DNA of 24,679 bases from an uncultured Actinomyces sp. (GCA_937926195.1 CALEXZ010000071.1:1-24679); one strand, 5' to 3'; positions 1 to 9,718 are shown, counted from the first letter of the stretch. A program made the numbers and translations. Notes: a model not told the origin generated them from the sequence alone.

Positions 1-81
1 AGCAACTGGCCCGGCCCCGGACCACCCAGGACCACCAACAAGGTAACGGGCACTGCCCCGGCCGGCCCCTGCGGCGAGGCG
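1..81. other. Intergenic sequence downstream of kbl
   Basis: Short GC-rich stretch beyond the 3' end of kbl, reaching the window edge. It contains GGCC-rich self-complementary patches (for example CCGGCCGG near 58-65) that could form part of a terminator. No convincing stem with a clear loop can be assigned, and I see no gene. Confidence 0.4.
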
Positions 82-1272
<1,191 letters not shown>

Positions 1273-1275
1273 CCC

Positions 1276-2346
1276 TCACTCCTCCCAGTTGATGATGACC
1301 TTGCCGCACTCGCCGGAGCGTGCGGCCTCGAAGGCGTCCTGCCACTGATCGGGGGCGAAGCGGTGCGTGATGAGAGCGCGGACCTCGTCGCGCAGACGTG
1401 CGGAGGACCCCAGCAGGAAGGATCCCTTGTACCAGGTGTCGTACATCTCGCGGCCGTAGACGCCCTTGATGGTGAGCATGTGGGTGATGACCTTGTTCCA
1501 GTCGATCTCGTAGCCCGCCTTGGGCAGGCCGAGCATGGCGATGCGGGCGCCGTGGTTGCACACGTCGATCATCTGACGGGTGGCGGCGGGGGCCCCGCTG
1601 ACCTCCAGACCGACGTCGAAGCCCTCGGTCATCCCCAGCTCCCGCATGACCTCGCGCAGGTCCTGGCGCCCGGTGTTGACGGTGGTGACGCCCACCTTCT
1701 GGGCCAGGCAGAGCCGGTAGTCGGACAGGTCGGTGATGACGACGTTGCGTGCCCCGCAGTGGCGGGCGATGGCGGCGCACATGACGCCGATGGGGCCGGC
1801 GCCGGTGATGAGCACGTCCTCGCTGGCGAGGGGGAACTGCATGGCCGTGTGGATGGCGTTGCCGAAGGGGTCGAAGAGGGCCCCGAGGTCCGGGTCGATC
1901 TGCTCGGACTGGGGCCAGACGTTGCGGGCGGGGACGACGACGTAGTCGGCGAAGGCACCGTCGCGGTTGACCCCGATGGAGCTGGCGCGGATGCACATGT
2001 GGCGCCGTCCGGCACGGCAGTTGCGGCAGCGCCCGCAGGTCACGTGCCCCTCGACGCTCACGCGCTGGCCGACGGACAGGTAGTCGGTGTCGTCGTCGGC
2101 GGTGGACTCGTCGGTGGCCGTGCCGGTGCCGATCTCAACGATCTCGCCGTAGAACTCGTGCCCGAGCGTCATCGGCGGGTGGAGCTGGGCGGCGGCGAAC
2201 TCGTCCCATCCGGCCAGGTGCAGGTCGGTGCCGCACAGTCCCGTGCGCAGCACCCGGATCTTCACCTCCCGGAATCCGGTGGTCGGCTCGGGGACGTCCT
2301 GCAGCTCAAGCCCCGGGCCGGGGGCCGGCTTGCGCAGTGCACGCAT
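1276..2346 (-). CDS. tdh: L-threonine 3-dehydrogenase, zinc-dependent MDR type
   Basis: Zinc-dependent medium-chain dehydrogenase, 356 residues, slightly longer than the E. coli enzyme. It oxidises L-threonine with NAD+ to 2-amino-3-ketobutyrate, which kbl then cleaves. Seen in the sequence: catalytic-zinc residues in LCGTDLH (Cys38, with Thr40 and His43) and GHE (His63-Glu64), a four-cysteine structural-zinc lobe CGRCRNC...C, and a Rossmann motif TGAGPIG. The CGTDLH pattern and the adjacent kbl separate it from generic alcohol or sorbitol dehydrogenases. The ATG at 2346 has AGGAG 6-7 nt upstream. Compared with E. coli Tdh it carries a short acidic insert (TATDESTADDDTD) after the GHE region. 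This is an SD-led gene heading a two-gene operon. Confidence 0.95.
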   Translation of the reverse strand: MRALRKPAPGPGLELQDVPEPTTGFREVKIRVLRTGLCGTDLHLAGWDEFAAAQLHPPMTLGHEFYGEIVEIGTGTATDESTADDDTDYLSVGQRVSVEGHVTCGRCRNCRAGRRHMCIRASSIGVNRDGAFADYVVVPARNVWPQSEQIDPDLGALFDPFGNAIHTAMQFPLASEDVLITGAGPIGVMCAAIARHCGARNVVITDLSDYRLCLAQKVGVTTVNTGRQDLREVMRELGMTEGFDVGLEVSGAPAATRQMIDVCNHGARIAMLGLPKAGYEIDWNKVITHMLTIKGVYGREMYDTWYKGSFLLGSSARLRDEVRALITHRFAPDQWQDAFEAARSGECGKVIINWEE

Positions 2347-2387
2347 GGGATCTCCTAGTGCATGGGCCGCGACGGTGCGGCCAGGGT

Positions 2388-2422
2388 CCCCACCGGGTGG
2401 GTGGGGCGCGCCGCCCAGCCTA
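2388..2422 (-). promoter_or_regulatory. Possible tdh-kbl promoter and 5' UTR hairpin
   Basis: On the minus strand a TAGGCT hexamer (2417-2422) could be a -10 for tdh, which would put the 5' end near 2410. Just inside that transcript, CCCCACC (2388-2394) and GGTGGGG (2400-2406) form a 7-bp stem with a 5-nt loop. A 6-bp inverted repeat, ACCAGG at 2424-2429 with CCTGGT at 2448-2453, lies immediately upstream and could be an operator. The hairpin could instead belong to the 3' end of the protease gene. No good -35 is visible. Confidence 0.3.
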
Positions 2423-2490
2423 GACCAGGAGGTCGGATGACACCGAACCTGGTTGCTGCGGCGACGCGCCCCGGGCCCGCCCGTCCTTCG

Positions 2491-4152
2491 TCAGTCCTTG
2501 TGCCACCTGTTCGTGGGTGACGGCGTGGGCGACGCCGTCGGGTTCTTCTTCCAGGGGTTGCGGGGGGTCTCGCTCGGCCGGGGCTCCGCGGGCTCGCTGC
2601 CGGAGAGCTGCGCGACGGCGGCCGCCGCGTTGATGATGCCGCTGCCGCAGGCGTCACGGTCGCAGCTGCTCAGCGGCGTGGAGGTCTGCTGCAGGATCGT
2701 CAGCGCCTCCTCGTGGGTGAGCTCGGGCCTCATGGCCTTGAGCATGGCGACGGTCGCGGCCACGTGCGGGGACGCCTGGCTCGTGCCCTCCATGAAGGCG
2801 TAGGAGTTCTCCGTCGCGGTGGTCTCGCCCTTGTTGAACAGGGACAGGATGCCCGCCTCGGCGTCGATGTCGCCGCCGGGGGCGGAGACCTCCACGGTGG
2901 AGCCGTAGTTCGAGTAGTAGGTCCGGGCGCCGTCGGGACCGCTGGCACCGACGGTGATGACGTTGTTGCAGGAGGCGGGCGAGACCTTCGCGGCGTCCTG
3001 GTCCTCGTTGCCGGCGGCGACGACGATGATCGTGCCGCGGGCCACCGCCGCGTCGATGGCCTCCTGGTAGTAGGCCGGGCAGGTGCCGGGGCCACCGAGG
3101 CTCATGTTGACGACCTGTGCGGGGTTGGGGTTGTCCGGAATGCCGTTGACGTGACCGCCCGAGGCCCAGGTGAGGGCGTCGATGGCGTCCGTCGCGTAGC
3201 CGCCGCACCGGCCCAGCACACGCACCGGCAGGATCTTGGCGCCGGGGGCGACCCCGGCGATACCGATGCCGTCGTTGGCGTTGGCCGCGATGATGCCCGC
3301 CACGTGGGAACCGTGCCAGGAGGAGGGCGAGCCCTCGTCACCGGTGCCGCACTCGTCCGGGGCGGCGCCGTCGCCGGCGTCCGTCGGGTCGGCGTCGCGT
3401 CCGTCGCCGTCACCGCCGGCGCTCGCGTCGGAGATGAAGTCGTAGCCCGCCAGGACCTGGCCCTGGAGGTCCGGGTGGTCGGGCAGGATGCCCGAGTCGA
3501 CGACGGCGACCGTCACGCCCTCGCCGGTGGAGGTGGACCAGGCGTCCGTCGCGGAGATGCCGTACTTCTGGCTCGTGAGGTTCCACTGGTAGGAGAAGTA
3601 GGCGTCGTCAGGGGTGCTGGCGGTGGTGCTGCTGCCGTCCAGCGGGGTGAAGGTCAGCTCCGGCTCGACGGAGGTGATGTACCCCAGCTGCTCCAGGAGG
3701 GCCGTGAACTGCTCGATCTGCTCGGGGGTCAGGCTTCCGGACAGGTCGATGGCGGCGACGGAGCCTGAGTGGGCGGTGATGGACTCGATCGCGACGGAGA
3801 ATTGCTCCGCCACGGCGAGGAGCGCCGCCTGCTGCTCGGGCGGCAGGTCCTGGAGGACGTTCTCGCCGTAGGTCTCGACGTTGGCGAGGATCTGTCCGAC
3901 CGGCGAGTTCTCGTCGTAGGTGATGACGAAGCGGTCCGGGTTCGTCCCCTCCGTGGGCGGCGTGGTCTGCGCAGCACCGGGAGCCTCGACGATCTCGGGG
4001 CTGTCGGCGTCGGCCGTGGGGGTGCCGGAGCCTCCGGCCTCGGTATCGGAGGAGAAGGGCAGCACGCCGGAGACGACGAGTGCGAGGGTGACGGTGGCAG
4101 CGATGACGGCGACGGCCAGGACGACGATCATCGGTCGACGGGCAAGGCTCAT
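2491..4152 (-). CDS. Subtilisin-like serine protease (S8 family), membrane-anchored or secreted
   Basis: 553-residue subtilase. Residues 8-30 form a hydrophobic signal or anchor segment after a short basic N-terminus. Residues about 72-170 look like an inhibitor-type propeptide, ending in a GYITSVEPELTFTPL strand. The catalytic domain shows Asp219 (VAVVDSGI), His280 (SSWHGSHVAG), oxyanion Asn382 (VAAGNED) and Ser458 (MEGTSQASPHVA), so the triad is intact. Cysteines in the catalytic region (268, 316, 358, 395, 497, 502) could form three disulfides outside the cell. The tail (516-553) is Pro/Ser/Thr-rich with no LPXTG sorting motif and no C-terminal helix. ATG at 4152 is preceded by GGAGG with normal spacing. 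Its substrate cannot be read from the sequence. The missing C-terminal membrane helix argues against an ESX mycosin. Confidence 0.93.
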   Translation of the reverse strand: MSLARRPMIVVLAVAVIAATVTLALVVSGVLPFSSDTEAGGSGTPTADADSPEIVEAPGAAQTTPPTEGTNPDRFVITYDENSPVGQILANVETYGENVLQDLPPEQQAALLAVAEQFSVAIESITAHSGSVAAIDLSGSLTPEQIEQFTALLEQLGYITSVEPELTFTPLDGSSTTASTPDDAYFSYQWNLTSQKYGISATDAWSTSTGEGVTVAVVDSGILPDHPDLQGQVLAGYDFISDASAGGDGDGRDADPTDAGDGAAPDECGTGDEGSPSSWHGSHVAGIIAANANDGIGIAGVAPGAKILPVRVLGRCGGYATDAIDALTWASGGHVNGIPDNPNPAQVVNMSLGGPGTCPAYYQEAIDAAVARGTIIVVAAGNEDQDAAKVSPASCNNVITVGASGPDGARTYYSNYGSTVEVSAPGGDIDAEAGILSLFNKGETTATENSYAFMEGTSQASPHVAATVAMLKAMRPELTHEEALTILQQTSTPLSSCDRDACGSGIINAAAAVAQLSGSEPAEPRPSETPRNPWKKNPTASPTPSPTNRWHKD

Positions 4153-4242
4153 AAGAGCGCCTCCGAGAGATGGGACGATTGGGTTCCCCAGAAGTCTGGC
4201 ACGTAGGCGGGCCCGAACCGAGGGGGAGAGATCCCCGAGCGG

Positions 4243-7059
4243 CTACAGGTCGCCCTTGCGCTGCAGACGCTGGAGGCTGAGCCAGCCCACGGGGATGGGG
4301 ATCCAGAAGGTGACCAGACGGTAGACGATGGCCGTCGACAGGGCGACGCCCGAGGGGATGCCCGCCGCGACGAGACCGGCTGTCAGCGCGATCTCCACCG
4401 GGCCGATACCGCCCGGGGACGGCACGACGCTACCCACCGTGTTGGAGGCGAGGTACGTGATCGCCAGGACCGAGAAGGGCAGGGTGTAGCCGAAGGCCCA
4501 CAGGCTCGCCCCGAAGGCCAGGACATAGGACAGGCTCAGCAGCAGGGTGCCGCCCACACCCAGGGCCAGGCGACCCGGGTTGGACAGGATCCACACGACA
4601 CGAGGCCACACCTGCCGGTAGGTCGGCTCGACCTTCGCCCACAGGAAGGAACGCACCCGTGGGATGAGCAGGGCCGCGGCGACGGCGGCGACCAGCACGA
4701 CCGCGGCCAGCATGATCCAGCCCGAGGGCAGCGTCAGTCCCGTCGAGCGGCCGGTGAGCGCCGCCAGCAGGATGAGCAGCACCACCGTCACCGCGAACTG
4801 GACCACCTGGACCAGGGCGACGGTGGCGATACCGACCGCCGTCGGAACCCCCTTGCGGGCCAGGAAACGCAGGTTGACGGCCGCGCCGCCCACACCGGCC
4901 GGCGCGACGAGCGCCACCACCGACGACGCCAGGTGCACCTCGGTGGAGCGCACCACCCCCAGGCGTATCGGGGAGAAGGCCACGAGCGCCAGGCCCGCAC
5001 CCACGTAGGTCGCCAGGGAGAAGACGAGGGCCGCGAGGATCCACCACACGTTGGCCTGGCGGACCGCCTCGGTGATCTGCTCGAGGTTCATGCGGGCCAG
5101 CAGCGTCCACAGGGCCACGAGGCCGACGACCGCCATGACGACGGTGCGCGAGGAGAAGCGTGTGAGCTTGGCGGGCTCGGCGTGCGCCGTCGGGGTCAGG
5201 GCCACCAGGGCGTCGCGCAGCTCTTGCAGCACCTTGCCGCGACGGCCCATGGCCTGGCGGGTCGAGTCCGGCAGGACGACCCTTTGCAGCATCGGGGCGA
5301 TGGAGGCGAGCTGCGGGGTGCTCAGGGCGCGAGAGGCGGAGGCGATGGCGCGCTCGACGCCGACGGCGGAGGCGATGAGGGCCAGGGCCTGGGCGAGGTC
5401 CACCCGCCGTGACAGCTCGTTGGAGGCGGTCTCCCCGGAGTCCCAGTCGAGCAGCCACACCCGCTCGCGCTCGTCGACGACGACGTGCGTGCCGTCGAGC
5501 TCGCGGTGCGCCAGCCCGCAGGCGTGTGCCGCCGCGATCTGCTCCCACAGCTGGTCGAGGACCGTCTCGGGGACCTCGGCGCCCAGCGCCTCGAAGGACC
5601 GGGCGCCGGGGACGTGCTCGGTGACGAGGATGACGGACTCCTGCGCCTCAGCCAGGCCGAGCAGCGCGGGTGTGCGCACGCCCACCCGCCGGGCCTCCAG
5701 GGTCATGAGGACGGCGTGCTCGGCTGCCGGACGCACCGACAGGTCGCGGGTGGGGGACAGGCCGCGCACGCGGATGCGGTCCCACAGGCCCGCGAGGAAG
5801 CCTGCGACCTGGCGGTCGGCGTCGAGGACGGTGACGTCGCGGCGCACGCCCTCGGCGTCCCAGACGGCGTAGACCCGGTGGACGGAGGTGCGTCCCTCCG
5901 TGAGGGCGGAGGAGCGCGCCTCCGCCAGCGCGTCCTGGGTCGCGACGTCGTCCGCCGGGGTGATTGTGTTGGTCGCCTCCTCGGTCGTCGGTGTCGGCGC
6001 GGCCTCGGTGGGCGGCTCGAGGTCGGCGACGACGGGCGGGGTGGCCAGGGGCGTCTCGCGCACCCGCTCCGTGTAGCCCAGGGGCGCGTCCGTCGTCACG
6101 GTCCACGCGCGCGGGGCCGGTGCGGGGTCCATGCGCACGACGCGCACGGCGTCGACACCGGCACGTCGCAGGGCGCGGACGAAGGCGACGCCGTGCGCCC
6201 GGCGGTCCTCGACGCCCAGCGCCCAGCGCACGATGAGGCCGAGGGCGCGTCCGATGAGCACGGACAGCAGCGCTCCGGGCAGCGTGAGCGCCGAGCGCAG
6301 CACCGTCAGCCCGACGATGACCCACACGACGCCCCACGAGATGCGGATCGACGTCGCCGTGCGCCGGTCTCCCGCTCCGGTGAGCAGGCCGGCGAGAGCG
6401 GCGAAGGTGGCGGAGACGCCGATCTGCGCGGTGCCGGAGGCGGCGACCGTCAGGCCTGCCGCCAAGGCCTCGGGGGCCCAGGTGAGCATGGTCCGGTAGA
6501 TGAGCATGCCGACCAGCCAGCCGCCCAGGGCCCCGAGCAGGCCCTGCAGGGCGCTGCGCCAGGAGCTCTGGAGCAGGCGGGTGAGCAGGACGGCCACCGG
6601 GATGAGGAAGGTCGCCAGGCCCTCGACCGCCTGGAGCGGCAGGACGAGGATCTGACCGAGCACGACCGTCAGGGCGTTCTGAACGTCCTGGGTCACGCCC
6701 GTCGTGGTCTCGTGCGCGTAGATCGCCAGCACCACCATGGACAGCAGGCCGACGACGCTCAGGGCGAGGTCGAGCAGGTCCTCGGTGCGACGCAGGCGCT
6801 GGGGCGAGGAGTCCACGAGGAGCGTGTGCGAGCGCACCGGCGGCAACGGTCGGGGTGCGGGGACGGCGGCTGGGGCGAGGCCGATGCGCGGGATGCCGAC
6901 GGGGGAGGTGTGCGGGGCGGGCTCCCGGTCGGGGGCGGCGGCGTCGGGCAGGGATGGCTCCCGGGGGTCCGGGGCCGAGGAGACAGTGCTGCCCGGGAGG
7001 GCAGTAGGCGCGTCGGGCGCGGGTCCTGCCGAGGCGTCCCCGGGTGCGGCGTCAGTCAT
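4243..7059 (-). CDS. Membrane protein with kinase-like domain and C-terminal flippase / LPG-synthase-like domain
   Basis: 938 residues from the ATG at 7059. Order: a Pro/Ala-rich cytoplasmic N-terminus (1-90); about six membrane segments (93-285); a linker; a kinase-like domain (about 390-625); and a C-terminal bundle of about eight helices (640-930) of the LPG_synthase_TM/TIGR00374 type. That last domain carries the family loops APAGVGGAA (719-727) and PSPGGIGPVE (880-889). The family includes the MprF flippase domain and proteins proposed to move lipids or lipid-linked sugars; the substrate here is unknown. The kinase-like part has HRELDGTHVVVD (518-529) and LLDWDSG (536-542), but Glu stands where HRD has Asp, and no lysine is seen in the VTVLD strand (409-413). 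It may therefore be catalytically dead. An in-frame ATG 60 nt upstream exists, but a -10-like TAGACT 7 nt before 7059 favours the chosen start. Confidence 0.85.
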   Translation of the reverse strand: MTDAAPGDASAGPAPDAPTALPGSTVSSAPDPREPSLPDAAAPDREPAPHTSPVGIPRIGLAPAAVPAPRPLPPVRSHTLLVDSSPQRLRRTEDLLDLALSVVGLLSMVVLAIYAHETTTGVTQDVQNALTVVLGQILVLPLQAVEGLATFLIPVAVLLTRLLQSSWRSALQGLLGALGGWLVGMLIYRTMLTWAPEALAAGLTVAASGTAQIGVSATFAALAGLLTGAGDRRTATSIRISWGVVWVIVGLTVLRSALTLPGALLSVLIGRALGLIVRWALGVEDRRAHGVAFVRALRRAGVDAVRVVRMDPAPAPRAWTVTTDAPLGYTERVRETPLATPPVVADLEPPTEAAPTPTTEEATNTITPADDVATQDALAEARSSALTEGRTSVHRVYAVWDAEGVRRDVTVLDADRQVAGFLAGLWDRIRVRGLSPTRDLSVRPAAEHAVLMTLEARRVGVRTPALLGLAEAQESVILVTEHVPGARSFEALGAEVPETVLDQLWEQIAAAHACGLAHRELDGTHVVVDERERVWLLDWDSGETASNELSRRVDLAQALALIASAVGVERAIASASRALSTPQLASIAPMLQRVVLPDSTRQAMGRRGKVLQELRDALVALTPTAHAEPAKLTRFSSRTVVMAVVGLVALWTLLARMNLEQITEAVRQANVWWILAALVFSLATYVGAGLALVAFSPIRLGVVRSTEVHLASSVVALVAPAGVGGAAVNLRFLARKGVPTAVGIATVALVQVVQFAVTVVLLILLAALTGRSTGLTLPSGWIMLAAVVLVAAVAAALLIPRVRSFLWAKVEPTYRQVWPRVVWILSNPGRLALGVGGTLLLSLSYVLAFGASLWAFGYTLPFSVLAITYLASNTVGSVVPSPGGIGPVEIALTAGLVAAGIPSGVALSTAIVYRLVTFWIPIPVGWLSLQRLQRKGDL

Positions 7060-7066
7060 GTCAGGG

Positions 7067-7072
7067 AGTCTA
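7067..7072 (-). promoter_or_regulatory. -10-like hexamer for the flippase-kinase gene (leaderless)
   Basis: TAGACT on the minus strand ends 7 nt before the ATG at 7059. The intervening CCCTGAC has no Shine-Dalgarno character. This places the transcription start at or next to the A of the start codon. Confidence 0.6.
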
Positions 7073-7134
7073 CGGGCGGGCTGCGGGGAGGGGCTCAGCC
7101 CACGGGAGGAGGGTGTCACGGGCGGCCTCCTCCC

Positions 7135-7160
7135 GCCGGTGCCCGGGCAGCGGCACCGGC
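7135..7160 (-). terminator. Hairpin downstream of copA
   Basis: A perfect 9-bp inverted repeat, GCCGGTGCC (7135-7143) and GGCACCGGC (7152-7160), with an 8-nt loop. It lies about 30 nt after the copA stop, between copA and the flippase gene on the same strand. There is no T-tract, which is common for actinobacterial terminators. It would separate the copper operon from the downstream gene, whose own leaderless promoter lies just beyond. Confidence 0.55.
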
Positions 7161-7191
7161 CGACACCGGGGCGGCCGCCCGGGCCGGCGCG

Positions 7192-9624
7192 TCAGCGGCC
7201 CCGGCCGCCCGCCCGGCGCAGCCGCAGCGAGTTCGTCACCACGATGACGCTGGAGGCCGCCATCGCCGCCCCGGCGATCATCGGGTTGAGCAGACCGGCT
7301 GCGGCCAGCGGGATCGCCGCGACGTTGTAGGCGAAGGCCCAGAACAGGTTCTGCTTGATGACCCGCAGCGTGTCGCGGCTGACCGTGATCGCGTCCACCA
7401 CGGCACCCAGGTCCGCGCGCACGAGCGTGATGTCGGCGGCCTCAATGGCCACGTCCGCGCCCGAGCCCATGGCCATGCCGAGCCCCTGCGTGCCCGCCTG
7501 CGCGAGCGCGGCCGCGTCGTTGACGCCGTCGCCCACCATCCCCACGACGTGCCCCTGCTGCTGTAGCCGCGCGACGACGTCACGCTTGTCCGCCGGCAGC
7601 ACCTCGGCCATGACGTCCTGGGCCGCGATCCCGACCTGCTCGGCCACGTGCGCGGCCGTGCGCGCGTTGTCACCCGTGAGCAGGACCGGGCGCACCCCCA
7701 GCGCCCGCAGCCGGGCGATCGCCGCGCGCGAGGAGGGCCGCACCGTGTCCCTCACGGCCAGGACCGCGGTGGCTGCGCCGTCGACCCCGAGGACGACGGC
7801 GGTGGCGCCGTCGGACTGGAGCCGCCCGACGGCGCAGCCCGCCTCCTCGGGCACGCTCACCCCCTGCTCGGCGAGCCAGGCCGGTCGCCCGACGGCGACA
7901 CGGTGCTCGGTGCCGTCGAGCACGACGGTGCCGGACACGCCGCGCCCTTCGTGGTTGGAGAAGCCGCGCACGGCGGGCACGTCCCCCAGGTGCTCGCGGG
8001 CCGCGGAGGTGATCGCCTGGGCGACCGGGTGCTCCGAGGCGGCCTCGACGGCGCCGGCGAGCGCAAGCACCGGCCCGGCTCCCTGGGACTCCGCGCCCAG
8101 CACGAGGACGTCGCGCCCGACGTCGAGGCTCATGCGCCCCTGGGTGACGGTGCCGGTCTTGTCCAGCACGACCGTGTCGAGCGTGCGGGTGGACTCCAGC
8201 ACCTGGGGGCCCGTGATGACGACGCCGAGCTGTGCGGCCCGTCCCGAGCCGACGAGCAGCGCCGTCGGCGTCGCCAGACCCAGTGCGCAGGGGCAGGCGA
8301 TGACGAGCACCGCCACGCCCGCCATGAGGGCCTGCTGCGCCGGGTGCCCGAGCGCCAGCCAGCCGAGCGAGGTTCCCACCGCCAGGATGATGACCGCGGG
8401 GACGAAGACGCCCGAGACCCGGTCCGCCAGGCGCTGCACCGGGGCCTTGGCGGCCTGCGCCGCCGTCACCATCCGGCCGATCTGCGCCAGGGTCGTCCCC
8501 TCGCCCACGCGGGTGGCGCGCACGAGCAGCGAGCCCCAGGTGTTGAGGCTCGCCCCTGTCACCTCGTCCCCTACGACGACGTCCACCGGGACGGACTCGC
8601 CGGTGACCATGGACTCGTCCACCGCCGAGGAGCCCTCGACGACGATGCCGTCGGTCGCCACCTTCTCGCCGGGGCGCACCGCGAACAGGTCGCCGACCCC
8701 CAGCGCCTCCACCGGCACGGTCTGCTCACGGCGCAGGGCGTCGGGGCGCGGGGCGCCGTCCTCGTCCAGGACGTCGATGGCGTCCTGGGAGCCCGAGGGG
8801 GACGTCAGCCTCACCCGGCGGACCTCCTTGGCCCCCAGCTCCAGCAGGGCCCGCAGCGCGTCCCCCGAGCGGTAGCGGGCGCGGGCCTCCGCCCAGCGGC
8901 CCAGCAGCAGGAAGGTGGTGACCCAGGCGGCCGACTCGAAGTACAGGTGCGCGCTGTGCCCGCTGTGGCGCGGCAGGAAGGTCATCTCCATCGTCGTCCC
9001 GAGCTCGCCGGCACCACCCCAGACGAGTGCCCACAGGCTCCAGCCCGTGGCGGCGACGACGCCGAGGGACACGAGCGTGTCCATCGTGGAGGCGCCGTGG
9101 CGGAGCGCCTGGAGGGCGGCCTTGTGGAAGGGCCAGGCGCCCCAGGTCGCCACGGGCAGCGCCATGGCGGCGACCGCCCACTGCCACCCGTAGAGCTGAA
9201 GCGCAGGAACCATGGACACGGCCATGACCGGGACCGACAGGGCCAGGCTGACGAGCGCGCGGGTGCGCAGCCGTTCGGCGCGGGCCAGGTGGGTGGTTCC
9301 GAGGGGGCTGCCCTGGGGGACAGGCGCGCCCTCGTCCGCGGTGGTGCCCTCGGTGGTGTCCTCGGTGGTGCCCTCGCCCGGACCGAGCGCCTCGCGGCGG
9401 GTGACGGTGGCGGTGTAGCCCGCCCGAAGGACTGTTTCCACGAGCGTGGCGTCGTCGACCTCGCACCTGAGGATGAGGTGGGCGGTCTCGGTGGCGAGGT
9501 TGACGCTGGCCTCCACGCCGTCGAGCCTGCTCAGCTTCTTCTCCACGCGCGCCACGCAGGACGCGCAGGTCATGCCTCCGACGGCGAGGTCGACGGTGGC
9601 GATCGGGGCGCTGGGTGCGCTCAT
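7192..9624 (-). CDS. copA: Copper-exporting P1B-type ATPase
   Basis: 810-residue heavy-metal P-type ATPase expected to export Cu(I) across the membrane at the cost of ATP. One N-terminal metal-binding domain has GMTCASC (Cys20, Cys23). Then come membrane segments, the actuator TGES loop (341-344), the intramembrane copper site CPC (Cys444, Cys446), the phosphorylated DKTGT (Asp488), the nucleotide-binding SEHP (His532-Pro533) and GDGVND (698-703). C-terminal YN (766-767) and MAASS (788-792) are the other conserved copper-site elements of P1B-1 pumps, so copper is favoured over zinc or cadmium. The linker after the metal-binding domain holds a Thr/Glu repeat encoded by three 12-bp units. ATG at 9624 has AGGAG upstream. 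It follows copZ and csoR in a copper-inducible operon. Confidence 0.96.
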   Translation of the reverse strand: MSAPSAPIATVDLAVGGMTCASCVARVEKKLSRLDGVEASVNLATETAHLILRCEVDDATLVETVLRAGYTATVTRREALGPGEGTTEDTTEGTTADEGAPVPQGSPLGTTHLARAERLRTRALVSLALSVPVMAVSMVPALQLYGWQWAVAAMALPVATWGAWPFHKAALQALRHGASTMDTLVSLGVVAATGWSLWALVWGGAGELGTTMEMTFLPRHSGHSAHLYFESAAWVTTFLLLGRWAEARARYRSGDALRALLELGAKEVRRVRLTSPSGSQDAIDVLDEDGAPRPDALRREQTVPVEALGVGDLFAVRPGEKVATDGIVVEGSSAVDESMVTGESVPVDVVVGDEVTGASLNTWGSLLVRATRVGEGTTLAQIGRMVTAAQAAKAPVQRLADRVSGVFVPAVIILAVGTSLGWLALGHPAQQALMAGVAVLVIACPCALGLATPTALLVGSGRAAQLGVVITGPQVLESTRTLDTVVLDKTGTVTQGRMSLDVGRDVLVLGAESQGAGPVLALAGAVEAASEHPVAQAITSAAREHLGDVPAVRGFSNHEGRGVSGTVVLDGTEHRVAVGRPAWLAEQGVSVPEEAGCAVGRLQSDGATAVVLGVDGAATAVLAVRDTVRPSSRAAIARLRALGVRPVLLTGDNARTAAHVAEQVGIAAQDVMAEVLPADKRDVVARLQQQGHVVGMVGDGVNDAAALAQAGTQGLGMAMGSGADVAIEAADITLVRADLGAVVDAITVSRDTLRVIKQNLFWAFAYNVAAIPLAAAGLLNPMIAGAAMAASSVIVVTNSLRLRRAGGRGR
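9340..9375 (-). repeat. Three 12-bp tandem repeats inside copA
   Basis: GGTGGTGCCCTC (9340-9351), GGTGGTGTCCTC (9352-9363) and GGTGGTGCCCTC (9364-9375) lie in frame within copA. They encode an E-G/D-T-T repeat in the flexible linker between the metal-binding domain and the first membrane helix. Copy-number change would keep the frame and alter linker length. Confidence 0.8.
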
Positions 9625-9659
9625 GGTGAGCTCCTGCGGGACGGGGAGGGGGTGTCGGT

Positions 9660-9705
9660 GTCACGATCCCTGCCCCTGTCGCGGGGCAGCGGCAGGGATC
9701 GTGAC
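9660..9705. repeat. 15-bp inverted repeat between copZ and copA
   Basis: GTCACGATCCCTGCC (9660-9674) and GGCAGGGATCGTGAC (9691-9705) are perfectly complementary around a 16-nt spacer. The spacer's neighbourhood contains a competing inner pairing (TGCCCC with GGGGCA). It starts 14 nt after the copZ stop and ends about 36 nt before the copA start. In RNA it would be a very strong stem inside the operon. It could act as a partial terminator, a stabiliser or processing site that sets the copZ:copA ratio, or as a protein-binding palindrome in DNA. Confidence 0.75.
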
Positions 9706-9718
9706 CGAGGGGGCGGGT

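Noticed and set aside
2491..4152. The subtilase as an ESX mycosin (MycP) linked to the WXG-like locus
   Set aside because: Mycosins have a signal peptide and a C-terminal membrane helix. This protein ends in a hydrophilic Pro/Ser tail and lies more than 11 kb away in an unrelated context.
5485..7566. A long open plus-strand frame (about 690 codons) opposite the flippase and copA genes
   Set aside because: It is a shadow of the GC-rich third-position bias of the minus-strand genes. It has low-complexity Arg/Gly/Asp composition, no domain, and it crosses two well-supported genes. Similar frames opposite kbl/tdh, copA, purB and pgm were rejected for the same reason.
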